Both the position numbers and the translations under genes were made by a program. A stretch of DNA of 64,000 nucleotides from Desertivirga arenae (GTDB taxonomy: Bacteria; Bacteroidota; Bacteroidia; Sphingobacteriales; Sphingobacteriaceae), in assembly GCF_017355785.1 (NCBI RefSeq), contig NZ_JAFEWE010000008.1:124001-188000 (forward strand). The letters run 5' to 3'. Shown here piece by piece: positions 46,528 to 54,219 of this stretch. The notes under the pieces were generated by a model. It saw only the letters and a program-made list of their open reading frames with translations, searched no databases and was not told where the DNA came from. Numbering within the stretch: position 1 is the first letter of the stretch; every line of letters begins with the position of its first letter.

Positions 46528-47133
46528 TTAAACCCTTTGCTTTATTTCGGCTATTGTTTTTTCCAGAGCATTTTCTTTTACTCCTGGAATGTTCAAACCC
46601 TCTGCCCGGTATATTTTAACATCTGTCATTCCTAAAAATCCAAGAATGCTTTTAATATAGGGGATCACAAAGTCGTATGGCTCATAAGGACCGGAAGAGT
46701 AAATCCCTCCACTTGCCACCGCTACATATACCTCCTTATTTTTTACAAGACCTTCAGGACCCTGCTCGGTATATCTGAAAGTTTTTCCAGCTCTGGTGAT
46801 GTGATCTATCCAGGCTTTAAGAGAAGAATGTATCGTGAAATTGTACATGGGGGCACCAATAACAATAATATCGGCATCCATTAATTGGCCGATTGCACGG
46901 TTTGAATGCACTATAGCATCGCGGTCTTCAGAAGTCAACTGCTCTTCCGGAGTAAAAAATGACTGCAGATGAGGGGCATCCAAATGTGGCATGTTGTTTT
47001 CCAATAGATTCACTTCGTTTACTTTGGAACCGGGATATTTTTGCTGAAGTTTAGCTACAATGGCCTTCCCGATTTGGATGCTGACAGAAGATTCCCGGCG
47101 GGGACTTGAAATTAAATGAAGAATAGTTTTCAT
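46528..47133 (-). CDS. azoR: FMN-dependent NADH-azoreductase
   Basis: 201 residues, flavodoxin-like fold of the AzoR/AcpD family. FMN-binding SSPRRESSVSIQIGKAI near the N-terminus, GAPMYNFTIHSSLKAWIDHI in the middle and AVASGGIYSSGPYEPYDF towards the end are the family marks. It reduces azo compounds and quinones by two-electron transfer, which protects against quinone stress. It is divergent from an HxlR-family gene with a long palindrome between them, like the yodB-azoR1 regulation in Bacillus subtilis. Confidence 0.92.
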   Translation of the reverse strand: MKTILHLISSPRRESSVSIQIGKAIVAKLQQKYPGSKVNEVNLLENNMPHLDAPHLQSFFTPEEQLTSEDRDAIVHSNRAIGQLMDADIIVIGAPMYNFTIHSSLKAWIDHITRAGKTFRYTEQGPEGLVKNKEVYVAVASGGIYSSGPYEPYDFVIPYIKSILGFLGMTDVKIYRAEGLNIPGVKENALEKTIAEIKQRV

Positions 47134-47222
47134 TGATATTAATTAAACGTGTTTGAAATCCTTAAGCTTTGTGCTTAAAACTATAAGTCAAAGCTAGTCC
47201 CTAGAATCCGTGAAAAAGCCGT

Positions 47223-47258
47223 ACTTCCCTGGAAGGAAGTGCTTCCTTCCAGGGAAGT
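47223..47258. promoter_or_regulatory. 36-bp palindromic operator in azoR-hxlR intergenic region
   Basis: The 17-base arm ACTTCCCTGGAAGGAAG (47223-47239) is perfectly complementary to 47242-47258, with a two-base centre. It covers the expected -33 zone of the HxlR gene and lies about 90 bases upstream of azoR. HxlR dimers bind such symmetric sites. Confidence 0.7.
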
Positions 47259-47261
47259 GAT

Positions 47262-47269
47262 TACCTTTG
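47262..47269 (+). promoter_or_regulatory. -7 element TACCTTTG of hxlR-type gene
   Basis: TACCTTTG is a perfect TAnnTTTG only four bases before the ATG at 47274, so the transcript may be almost leaderless. The palindrome directly upstream would block its -33 region. Confidence 0.5.
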
Positions 47270-47273
47270 TTTT

Positions 47274-47651
47274 ATGGAAATAATTGAAGATCAATTAGTA
47301 CAAACAGAGGAATCCTGTATCACAAGTGTCAATTACATTAGCGATGCTTTGTATGTATTGGGGGGGAAATGGAAATTAGTGATCATCTTTACGCTGGTAG
47401 AGTCTCCGAAGCGCTTCGGCGAATTACAAAAAGTATTAAAGGGTATTGGTCCAAAAATGCTGGCTAAAGATCTTAGGGAACTCGAGTTAAACGAATTTGT
47501 GGTACGCCGGGTGTATGAGGGTAAACCAGAAAAGGTGGTTTACGAAGCAACGCCTTATAGTAAAAGCCTGTCAAAGGTGCTATCCGAACTTAAAGACTGG
47601 GGAATGAAGCACAGAGAAAAAATTAAGCAAAGCATGCGTAAAGTCAGCTGA
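47274..47651 (+). CDS. HxlR-family transcriptional regulator
   Basis: 125 residues with the HxlR winged-helix: ALYVLGGKWKLVIIFTL, RFGELQKVLKGIGPKMLAKDLRELE and the wing VVRRVYEGKPEKVVYEATPYS. A cysteine at position 15 lies upstream of the GGKW motif, in the zone where YodB-type members carry their thiol sensor, though with four extra residues between. It is divergent from azoR and its promoter overlaps a long palindrome, so autorepression and azoR control by quinone or thiol stress are likely. The ligand is inferred from family and context only. Confidence 0.9.
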   Translation: MEIIEDQLVQTEESCITSVNYISDALYVLGGKWKLVIIFTLVESPKRFGELQKVLKGIGPKMLAKDLRELELNEFVVRRVYEGKPEKVVYEATPYSKSLSKVLSELKDWGMKHREKIKQSMRKVS

Positions 47652-47791
47652 TCTTTTCTCTTCCATATTAGTTATAGTTATCAACGGCCTGATAAGCCCT
47701 CCCGCCTTCAAACTTGCCTGCTAATATTCTATTCCCCATCACACCATTATAACCTTATTCCCTACATTCGTAGACACAATCGGCGCGGTCG

Positions 47792-47799
47792 TAGATTTG
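47792..47799 (+). promoter_or_regulatory. -7 element TAGATTTG upstream of histidine kinase gene
   Basis: TAGATTTG matches TAnnTTTG; an imperfect -33 (ATTCG, ending 47770) lies 21 bases before it. The ATG is at 47837, giving a leader near 30 bases. Confidence 0.45.
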
Positions 47800-47836
47800 A
47801 TTTTTTAGAGAGAAAGTAAAGTCTCACATTCGCTAT

Positions 47837-48880
47837 ATGCAAACACTTCAAGCAAAAAGGTCAGAAATAAAATTACATTCTTTCTTCTGGGCTGGCTTAT
47901 GTTTAATATTCATTGTTTATTATGCCTGGATATTATCCCAGTTACGGAAGGATCCGAGGGATTTATATATAGCGATCTACGCTTCCTTTTCCAGCATCAT
48001 GTGGATAATCATTCCAGGGTCACTTGTCTTCTATTTCAATTACTGCTATTTATTTAGGATTAAGGGAAGGAACAGATTAATAATTATTGCAGTAGTTACA
48101 ATTGTTTTGATTACGCTATTCACAAGGCCGATGTTTTCCCCACTTCCTTCTTTTTGGCCTTCATTTTTAATTTCAATTTTTCCAATTATCGCGGTAATTT
48201 GGATACCCTTCACCATACTAAGTGCAGTTATTTTTCTTATTCAACGATCAAGGGAACAGAAAGAAGTAAATGAACAAATTCTTAAACAAAATGCAGAAGC
48301 TGAATTGGCTTTGTTGAAGGCTCAATTAAACCCTCACTTTCTTTTTAATACCTTAAACAATATCGATACGCTGATACAGGTAGATGAAAAGGAGAAAGCC
48401 TCAGAATCCCTTATCAGGATTTCCGAGATGATGAGATATACTACTTACGAGAGCGCAAATAACAGGGTTCCATTGAGTGAGGAGATTGAATACCTTAAGA
48501 ATTACATAGATCTTGAGATGTTGCGATTCTCTAATAAGCAGCTTTTGAAATTTGAAGTTTATGGTGAAGTGGGAGAGATCAAAATAGCTCCGATGCTACT
48601 GATCCCCTTTGTTGAGAATGCCTTTAAACATACTTCGGACAAACGATCTGCATACGCCATTCGCATTAGATTAAATATTTCTTTTAATAAACTGGTTTTT
48701 ACCTGTTTGAATAAATGTGATGAGAATTCAAGGATTTCTAAAGATAAGAGCTCAGGAGTTGGCCTGCAAAATATTGAACGAAGGCTTAACCTCCTTTATC
48801 CGGAAAGAAATGATCTTCAAATCCACCTAGAGGACGGAATATTTGAAACCAAACTCACTTTAGACTTAGATGAAAATTAG
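47837..48880 (+). CDS. LytS-type sensor histidine kinase
   Basis: 347 residues. Four membrane helices (about 15-145) without a large periplasmic domain, a short coiled coil, then the His_kinase (PF06580) domain with phosphoacceptor in QLNPHFLFNTLNNID and ATPase motifs ILLIPFVENAFKHT and SSGVGLQNIERRL. This family works with LytTR response regulators; the partner gene overlaps the 3' end by 11 bases. Signal unknown, possibly membrane state. Confidence 0.93.
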   Translation: MQTLQAKRSEIKLHSFFWAGLCLIFIVYYAWILSQLRKDPRDLYIAIYASFSSIMWIIIPGSLVFYFNYCYLFRIKGRNRLIIIAVVTIVLITLFTRPMFSPLPSFWPSFLISIFPIIAVIWIPFTILSAVIFLIQRSREQKEVNEQILKQNAEAELALLKAQLNPHFLFNTLNNIDTLIQVDEKEKASESLIRISEMMRYTTYESANNRVPLSEEIEYLKNYIDLEMLRFSNKQLLKFEVYGEVGEIKIAPMLLIPFVENAFKHTSDKRSAYAIRIRLNISFNKLVFTCLNKCDENSRISKDKSSGVGLQNIERRLNLLYPERNDLQIHLEDGIFETKLTLDLDEN

Positions 48881-49553
48881 ATGCATCATAATAGATGACG
48901 AACCCTTGGCACGGGAGAAACTGAAGCAATATGTCGCCCAGGTTCCAATCCTGCAACTCATGGGAAGTTTTGAAGATCCGGTAGATGCTTTAATGTTTCT
49001 TAAGGTAAATTCAATAGATCTGATTTTTCTCGATATACAAATGGAGCAGTTAAGTGGGATTGAGTTCATGCAAGTGCTTTCTGATCCACCAAAAATTGTC
49101 ATAACTTCAGCTTATAGCGAGTATGCAGTTCAAGGTTATGAGTTTCGGGTAAGCGATTACTTATTAAAGCCAATTTCTTTCAGTCGTTTTTTAAAAGCAA
49201 CAGATAAAGTAGTTCAGGAATTGCAATTAAACGAAAAGCGTACAGACTTCATATTCATAAAAACGGAGTATCGTATGGAAAGAGTAGAGCTAGCGGAGAT
49301 TACTTATATAGAGGGAATGAAAGATTATCTGAATATCGTTTGTACTAAAAGGCATTTGCTAACCTTACAAAATTTTGCAAATATGGAAAAGAAGCTCAAC
49401 GCAAACTTTTTACGAGTACATAAATCATACATCGTCGCCATAGATAAGATAAGAAGTATTGAAAGGAATATTATCCATTTAGACGGTATGCAAATTAATA
49501 TCGGAACGAGCTATCGAGATCGATTCTTTCAATTTATAAATTCAGACAGATGA
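48870..49553 (+). CDS. LytTR-family response regulator
   Basis: 227 residues. Receiver domain with acidic pair in IIIDDEP, phosphoacceptor Asp in LIFLDIQMEQ, Thr in VITSAYSEYAV and Lys in YLLKP. The C-terminal LytTR DNA-binding domain shows FIFIKTEYRMERV, YIEGMKDYLNI and NFLRVHKSYIVAIDKIRSI, all typical. Paired with the LytS-type kinase upstream and overlapping the next gene by four bases (ATGA). Target genes unknown; the downstream small membrane protein may be one. Confidence 0.94.
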   Translation: MKIRCIIIDDEPLAREKLKQYVAQVPILQLMGSFEDPVDALMFLKVNSIDLIFLDIQMEQLSGIEFMQVLSDPPKIVITSAYSEYAVQGYEFRVSDYLLKPISFSRFLKATDKVVQELQLNEKRTDFIFIKTEYRMERVELAEITYIEGMKDYLNIVCTKRHLLTLQNFANMEKKLNANFLRVHKSYIVAIDKIRSIERNIIHLDGMQINIGTSYRDRFFQFINSDR

Positions 49554-50029
49554 AACCATTATATATCTATCTTATCACTGTAGCAGTACTGCTAGGTGTG
49601 CTGAACTTTGGAAATAACTTATTCAAGCTTAAACACGATAAGACTAAAGTATACCGGTTACAGAATTTCAAGTTAAAGGACTCAGTAATTATTGATGATG
49701 CCTTCGTTTATACCGGCAAAAATATATATGGTGTTCAGGAGGCTATTCTTATTCCTGGCCCTAAATCAATCGACCATTACATGTATTTGTACGTTCGTTT
49801 CTCTCCCGAATGGTTCGAAGCAAATATGAAAAAGAAGTTGAAGCCCGGAAATCCACCAGCTAACCCAGATAAAGGACTGCAACAATTTAGCGCTGTACTA
49901 AAATGGCACAAAACGAACCTGAAAAGGTTCTGGCACATAAACGAGTTTCCCATGATAGCACCTGAAAATGAAGTGATGGTATTGCGTAAGGAAGCACATG
50001 GCGGAGATTTAAAAGAATTTGTTTTGTAA
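49550..50029 (+). CDS. small membrane-anchored protein coupled to LytS/LytTR
   Basis: 159 residues with one N-terminal hydrophobic helix (LYIYLITVAVLLGVLNFG) and an extracytoplasmic domain containing SVIIDDAFVYTGKNIYGVQEA and RFSPEWFEANMKKK. Its ATG overlaps the response regulator stop (ATGA), so the three are one operon. It may be an accessory or sensing subunit of the two-component system. No known family recognised. Confidence 0.72.
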   Translation: MKPLYIYLITVAVLLGVLNFGNNLFKLKHDKTKVYRLQNFKLKDSVIIDDAFVYTGKNIYGVQEAILIPGPKSIDHYMYLYVRFSPEWFEANMKKKLKPGNPPANPDKGLQQFSAVLKWHKTNLKRFWHINEFPMIAPENEVMVLRKEAHGGDLKEFVL

Positions 50030-50115
50030 TCAACTTGTAGAAAAATAATATTATAAAGGTTTTGATATAATTGTAGCATTTGTCAAAGTTGCAACGTATT
50101 GAAGAATAAAGCACT

Positions 50116-50502
50116 ATGAAAACTTTTCCCCTAACCTGTGTAGTATTACTATTCCTCCTTGTCTCCTGTAAAAAAAGCGACTTTATTGCAAGCTCCACTC
50201 TAACCGGAAAATGGCAGCTCGTCACGTCCTACTACAGCACTGGTGGCCCCTTGATCTATAAAGATGTTGATAATGATACTAAGATCTATATTAATTTTGG
50301 CAAAAACGGAGAGCTTGACTACAGTAATTCCGGGTATACCAGGTATATGATAAAAGATAGTATAACGATCACCTTTCTTAAAAACGATCAAACAACCTTT
50401 GACTACTATTATAAGATTTACGACGGCAAGCTTAATTTAAGCCCACGCACTAATATGTGCATTGAAGGCTGTGGTTCAATTTTCCGAAAGGTAGAGGAAT
50501 AG
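50116..50502 (+). CDS. lipocalin-like small lipoprotein
   Basis: 128 residues with lipobox LLVSC (Cys18). The mature domain starts LTGKWQLVTSYYSTGGP, the pattern of the Bacteroidota lipocalin-like domain (GxWxL...), and has two late cysteines (CIEGC) that could form a disulfide. Likely a periplasmic-facing lipoprotein of unknown ligand. Downstream lies a REP-like repeat cluster instead of a simple terminator. Confidence 0.75.
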   Translation: MKTFPLTCVVLLFLLVSCKKSDFIASSTLTGKWQLVTSYYSTGGPLIYKDVDNDTKIYINFGKNGELDYSNSGYTRYMIKDSITITFLKNDQTTFDYYYKIYDGKLNLSPRTNMCIEGCGSIFRKVEE

Positions 50503-50552
50503 TTATACTCTACTTTACCACCGAAATTCACCATCAAATACAACTGAATGTC

Positions 50553-50698
50553 ACGGTCCTTAATCTGGTCTTAGCATCACGCTCAATCTGGTCTTAGCGT
50601 CACGCTAAGACCAACCCCACTGCCTGTAACGGTCCTTAACCTTTTAGTCTGGTCTTAGCATCACGCTCAATCTGGTCTTAGCGTCACGCTAAGACCAA
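50553..50698. repeat. REP-like palindrome cluster 1 (two 84-bp units)
   Basis: Each unit has a half site (TGGTCTTAGCA then TCACGCTCA; 50566 and 50650) and a perfect palindrome with 11-base arm TGGTCTTAGCG, loop TCA and the complementary arm (50589-50613 and 50673-50697). Units are 84 bases apart and begin with a repeated ACGGTCCTTAA. The core matches cluster 2 at 61.3-61.6 kb. Located between convergent genes. Confidence 0.85.
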
Positions 50699-50725
50699 CC
50701 TACCCATAGCTAAGGCCAACTTTGC

Positions 50726-51169
50726 CTATTCATCATTCAAGGAATTAATGCCCTGTTCTTTGAGCCTTGCCAGTCCTTCTTTCATAGCTTCAATCTCCTC
50801 AGTTTTATGTCCTATCCAATTCGTAACCTCAGCAATTACCATAAACGGATGAACAGAACGGTAGGATTGAGTAGGGTTTCCGGGAAACTTTCTGTCTGTT
50901 AGATCAGGGTCGTCTTCAATAGGGCCTGTCGGTTCAACTAAATAAATTCTTTGCATTCCTTCTCCTACAGCAAGCTCCGCACCCCAGATAGCAGCATCCA
51001 AAGTAGCTGAGAGGAAAATATACTTCGCATTCTTTCTCTGACCATAGTTTGAACTGAAGCCAGGTTGGATATACTCTCCAATCTTCAATTCAGCCTTGGT
51101 GCCGTGGAAATAGGTTTGACAAAAAGGAGTTGCTCTAGCTTCATTTAATTCGGTAGTTGATTTTGCCAT
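50726..51169 (-). CDS. arr: NAD(+)-rifampin ADP-ribosyltransferase
   Basis: 147 residues matching Arr enzymes across the full length: TYFHGTKAELKIGEYIQPGF, FLSATLDAAIWGAELAVGEG, RIYLVEPTGPIEDDPDLTDR and KFPGNPTQSYRS. It ADP-ribosylates rifamycins at C23 using NAD and so inactivates them. No integron, transposon or plasmid mark is next to it; the only neighbouring repeats are REP-like elements. It appears to be a resident chromosomal gene. Whether it confers resistance in this host is unknown. Confidence 0.92.
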   Translation of the reverse strand: MAKSTTELNEARATPFCQTYFHGTKAELKIGEYIQPGFSSNYGQRKNAKYIFLSATLDAAIWGAELAVGEGMQRIYLVEPTGPIEDDPDLTDRKFPGNPTQSYRSVHPFMVIAEVTNWIGHKTEEIEAMKEGLARLKEQGINSLNDE

Positions 51170-51189
51170 TTTTTTATAGGTTTAAGAGC

Positions 51190-51219
51190 TAAAAATATCA
51201 CCCTTATTTCAAGTCCAAG
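51190..51219 (-). promoter_or_regulatory. possible arr promoter
   Basis: On the minus strand CTTG (51216-51219), an 18-base spacer, then TATTTTTA (51190-51197, one base off TAnnTTTG). The arr ATG is 20 bases further on. Confidence 0.4.
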
Positions 51220-51463
51220 CAGGTTTTAAACTATATTTTTTCTAAAGCAATACAAGCTGACTCCCTCCGTTATCCTTACAACGGTTCCCTTGAGATACTG
51301 GCACATTCTATCGTTAGAGTTCGTTTTGGAAACTTAAAAGATGCGATGTCTGCTGATTAAGAGTTACAATGTTCCTCAGTCTGGCGCTGTTCCTGGTATC
51401 CATTCACTCTGATACTGTTCGTAGTGTTTCGTTCGCCCCCTATTTTATAACCTCTTGCGCCCT

Positions 51464-52216
51464 TTACCTTATTACAGAAGTCCCAGCATCCACTGTTAAT
51501 TCAGTTCCATGAATGTAAGAAGCCTGATCTGAAGCTAGAAATAGTACTGCCTCTGCAATTTCCCCGGGGCTGCCTAATCTTTTAAACGGTATCGACGGGA
51601 TAATGCTCTGAATTGCTCCTTCAATTTGCTCTGCACTCAAGCCTGTATTGTTAAAGATATTGGTTTTAATGTGCCCTGGACTTACCCCGTTAACACGAAT
51701 ATCCTTTTCTGTAAACTCTGCTGCAAAAGTTTTAATAAATGACTGCACCGCCGACTTAGCTGCAGAATATACAGAGAAATTCGCCATACCTATTTCCGTA
51801 ACAAAGGAAGTGTTGAGTATAATTGAACTGCCGGTTATGAGTAATGGCAACACTTGTTGTACCGTAAAGAAGGTTCCTTTTACCAAGGTATTGAACAGCT
51901 CGTCAAAATGAGATTCATCAGCCGATGCAACATCAGAAAACTTCCCATAACCTGCATTCGCAAAAAGCAAATTCACCACGTCTGTATGAGCCTTTATTTC
52001 CTCCTGCAAGCTCAATACATCTGTTATATTTCCAGCATCAGACACAATTCCCTGAGCATTTGCTCCAAGCTTTTCCACAGCCCTATTAACCGTTTCCTTA
52101 CTTCGTCCTGTTATAATAGCCTTGCCACCTTCGCTGATAAATTGTTCTGCTGTGGCGAATCCAATACCATTTGTTCCCCCTGTAATAAGGGCTACTTTGT
52201 CTTTAAATCTTTGCAT
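51464..52216 (-). CDS. short-chain dehydrogenase/reductase
   Basis: 250 residues, classical SDR: cofactor motif ITGGTNGIGFA, NAGYG, catalytic Tyr/Lys in YSAAK, and C-terminal LASDQASYIHGTELTVDAG, typical of the FabG-like branch. The alcohol or ketone substrate is unknown. It is not close to the tandem SDRs at 7-9 kb. It is divergent from a small membrane protein gene with 171 bases between. Confidence 0.9.
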   Translation of the reverse strand: MQRFKDKVALITGGTNGIGFATAEQFISEGGKAIITGRSKETVNRAVEKLGANAQGIVSDAGNITDVLSLQEEIKAHTDVVNLLFANAGYGKFSDVASADESHFDELFNTLVKGTFFTVQQVLPLLITGSSIILNTSFVTEIGMANFSVYSAAKSAVQSFIKTFAAEFTEKDIRVNGVSPGHIKTNIFNNTGLSAEQIEGAIQSIIPSIPFKRLGSPGEIAEAVLFLASDQASYIHGTELTVDAGTSVIR

Positions 52217-52387
52217 AACTATGAGTTTTAATTACTCAGCAAAGATTAAGATCGGAGGCCAGGTAGAAAATCCGAAACTTGCTAAGTTTCGTTTATAGGC
52301 CTCATATAACATTGCTTACCTGGCTAAATCTATATCGCCTAATTTCATATATTGGTAGCTGTGACCTCACTCACATAAATCAGCAAT

Positions 52388-52912
52388 ATGGCACCCTTAT
52401 ATTTCGTTCTTGAAAGCTTCTATTGGGGGTACTTGTTGATATTTGCTTTAATTGTATTAGTACGTAGTTACAAGGTTTTTAACATCCAAACAGATGCCTT
52501 AATCGAAGCCAATAATTATTTACTTGTTATTAGAGTAATATTAACCTTAATCACTACAGCAATTGGGATTGCGGAACTCTTTCTCAGCTGGTATTCCGGC
52601 GTAGAATATGAGCAGTATGCCATTCTAAATCGCTGGGCTGGTCCATATGCACTTTTCCAGTGGATTCCTTTTCTATTAATTACTCTACCGCCATTTATAA
52701 TGTTCAGGAAGCTGAACAGGAAAAGTTTTAAAGCTACCATAGTAATAGTGGTTCTTTGGTCGCTCTCGTTAACTCTTACGAAAGCTCTTGAGATGACAAT
52801 GGATATACAATGGATAATGACGGTTAAGCCAGACTATTTTCTTTTCTTTGGGAAGATAGTATTATATAACGTTTTGTTAATTCCGGCATACCTTACCCAT
52901 CGCAAGCAATAA
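52388..52912 (+). CDS. small integral membrane protein of unknown function
   Basis: 174 residues with about five membrane helices (for example LLIFALIVLVRSY, VIRVILTLITTAIGIAELFLSW in parts, FLLITLPPFIMF and IVLYNVLLIPAYL). No motif recognised. It is followed after 13 bases by a 101-residue protein on the same strand, likely one transcript. Confidence 0.7.
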   Translation: MAPLYFVLESFYWGYLLIFALIVLVRSYKVFNIQTDALIEANNYLLVIRVILTLITTAIGIAELFLSWYSGVEYEQYAILNRWAGPYALFQWIPFLLITLPPFIMFRKLNRKSFKATIVIVVLWSLSLTLTKALEMTMDIQWIMTVKPDYFLFFGKIVLYNVLLIPAYLTHRKQ

Positions 52913-52925
52913 GATTCAGAAGCCT

Positions 52926-53231
52926 ATGGCACTAGACTTTTATCGTCGCGATACCCAAGAATATTTATTTGGATTGGGTGACCAGCAATTCCATAATCTT
53001 CAGGAAATATTTAAAGAGTTTCAGTATCGCACGGGACTAATAATAGATCAATACGGCGATACGGTTTTGTCGATAGAAAACCAGCAAACTTTAATTAAGA
53101 TTATCGATGGGTTTATTGAAAAGACAGATTTAAATAAGGACAAGGCTAAGACGGTATCAATAATAGAATTTAGAGGTCTTCTGAATTATTTTATTACAAA
53201 TAGGGTAGACCTCCAATTAAAAGGAGATTAG
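52926..53231 (+). CDS. small protein of unknown function
   Basis: 101 residues, soluble, helical, no signal peptide. Includes DQQFHNLQEIFKEFQYRTG and KTVSIIEFRGLLNYFITN. Lies 13 bases after the membrane protein gene and probably co-transcribed. No family recognised. Confidence 0.6.
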   Translation: MALDFYRRDTQEYLFGLGDQQFHNLQEIFKEFQYRTGLIIDQYGDTVLSIENQQTLIKIIDGFIEKTDLNKDKAKTVSIIEFRGLLNYFITNRVDLQLKGD

Positions 53232-53268
53232 ACTTAACGCTCATAGGAACAAAAAATAATCTAAAGAC

Positions 53269-53300
53269 TTGCTGAGAAGACCAGCACGATCTTATCTTCG
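53269..53300 (+). promoter_or_regulatory. promoter TTG-N21-TATCTTCG
   Basis: TTG (53269-53271) and TATCTTCG (53293-53300, one base off TAnnTTTG) are 21 bases apart; the next ATG is at 53316. Confidence 0.45.
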
Positions 53301-53315
53301 CCGAAAAATACATCT

Positions 53316-53945
53316 ATGACCTATTTGAAACTACCTTTTCTGGCACTTACGCTCTTTATGGCCGTTCTTTCGGGTTGTACAACCAATAAGGAAGAGGAGA
53401 CTACTACTCTACACACGCAATCCTTTGAAATCAAGATCGATGGTAAGCTGATCAAAATGCAGCCCGATGTTCCCACTGATGGCACGGTTGTGCTTAGCAG
53501 TTTCGTTCAGGGATCTGAAAGGAACAGCCTTGCCATTACAGCCACTCATAAAAGCGAAGATTTTCAGTTTGGAATAGATCTTCGGCAGATCCCCAACCTG
53601 ATACCAGGGAAATACCCTGTTTTTAAATGTTATGAAGCAGGAACTGAGTGTGAGGATAATTACCAAAGTGCGCTTATCGGACGTTTTCCTTCATCAGAAG
53701 CAGCGCTACTAAGCGGCAAGCTTGCGTACCAAGCGCCAAAATTAGGTCTTAAACCATTAATGCTTACCATTTCCGAAGTAAATGACGCTTACTGGGAAGG
53801 AGTAGGGAAGGTTAAAAAAATTAAAGGAACATTTGAAGGTACTCTGGCCCGCCTGGAACGAAAAGGAGAGGTCACGATTATAGCTGAATCGACCAAAGTA
53901 GAGGGTTCTTTTGACCTCTATTGTTTGATTTCAAAAACCCAGTAA
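53316..53945 (+). CDS. lipoprotein of unknown function
   Basis: 209 residues, lipobox VLSGC (Cys21). The mature part is beta-rich with conserved-looking SFEIKIDGKLIKMQPD, IPNLIPGKYPVF, a CYEAGTEC pair of cysteines, and a terminal IKGTFEGTLARLERKGEVTI that matches a common Bacteroidota lipoprotein ending. No enzymatic motif. It has its own promoter-like sequence. A short frame begins at its stop codon. Confidence 0.75.
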   Translation: MTYLKLPFLALTLFMAVLSGCTTNKEEETTTLHTQSFEIKIDGKLIKMQPDVPTDGTVVLSSFVQGSERNSLAITATHKSEDFQFGIDLRQIPNLIPGKYPVFKCYEAGTECEDNYQSALIGRFPSSEAALLSGKLAYQAPKLGLKPLMLTISEVNDAYWEGVGKVKKIKGTFEGTLARLERKGEVTIIAESTKVEGSFDLYCLISKTQ

Positions 53946-54130
53946 TGTTATATCGTTTCTATAAGAAACCAGAAGTTGGCATTAGCCCTGACTTACCTGT
54001 AATTGAGTGGGTGAAAGACCATATTTTCTCCCGCTCAACTACTAATTCCCACTTCAAACAAGTTCATTATAACGGACCATTTTTAAGTCGCCTATTTAAA
54101 ATGCTGGTAGAAGCAGACCGTAATGGGTAA
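53945..54130 (+). CDS. possible small protein, translation-coupled
   Basis: 61 residues beginning at an ATG overlapping the preceding stop (TAATG). The sequence MLYRFYKKPEVGISPDLPVIE has ordinary codon use but no known family and no signal peptide. It could be a real small coupled gene or chance; low confidence. Confidence 0.3.
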   Translation: MLYRFYKKPEVGISPDLPVIEWVKDHIFSRSTTNSHFKQVHYNGPFLSRLFKMLVEADRNG

Positions 54131-54219
54131 AGATGAAGATCGAAGGCTCTGAATATCCCATGAACAGGAAAATTAATACTGTACACGTTTTAAAGTCTTT
54201 CTGTAAATACCTCGATTAG

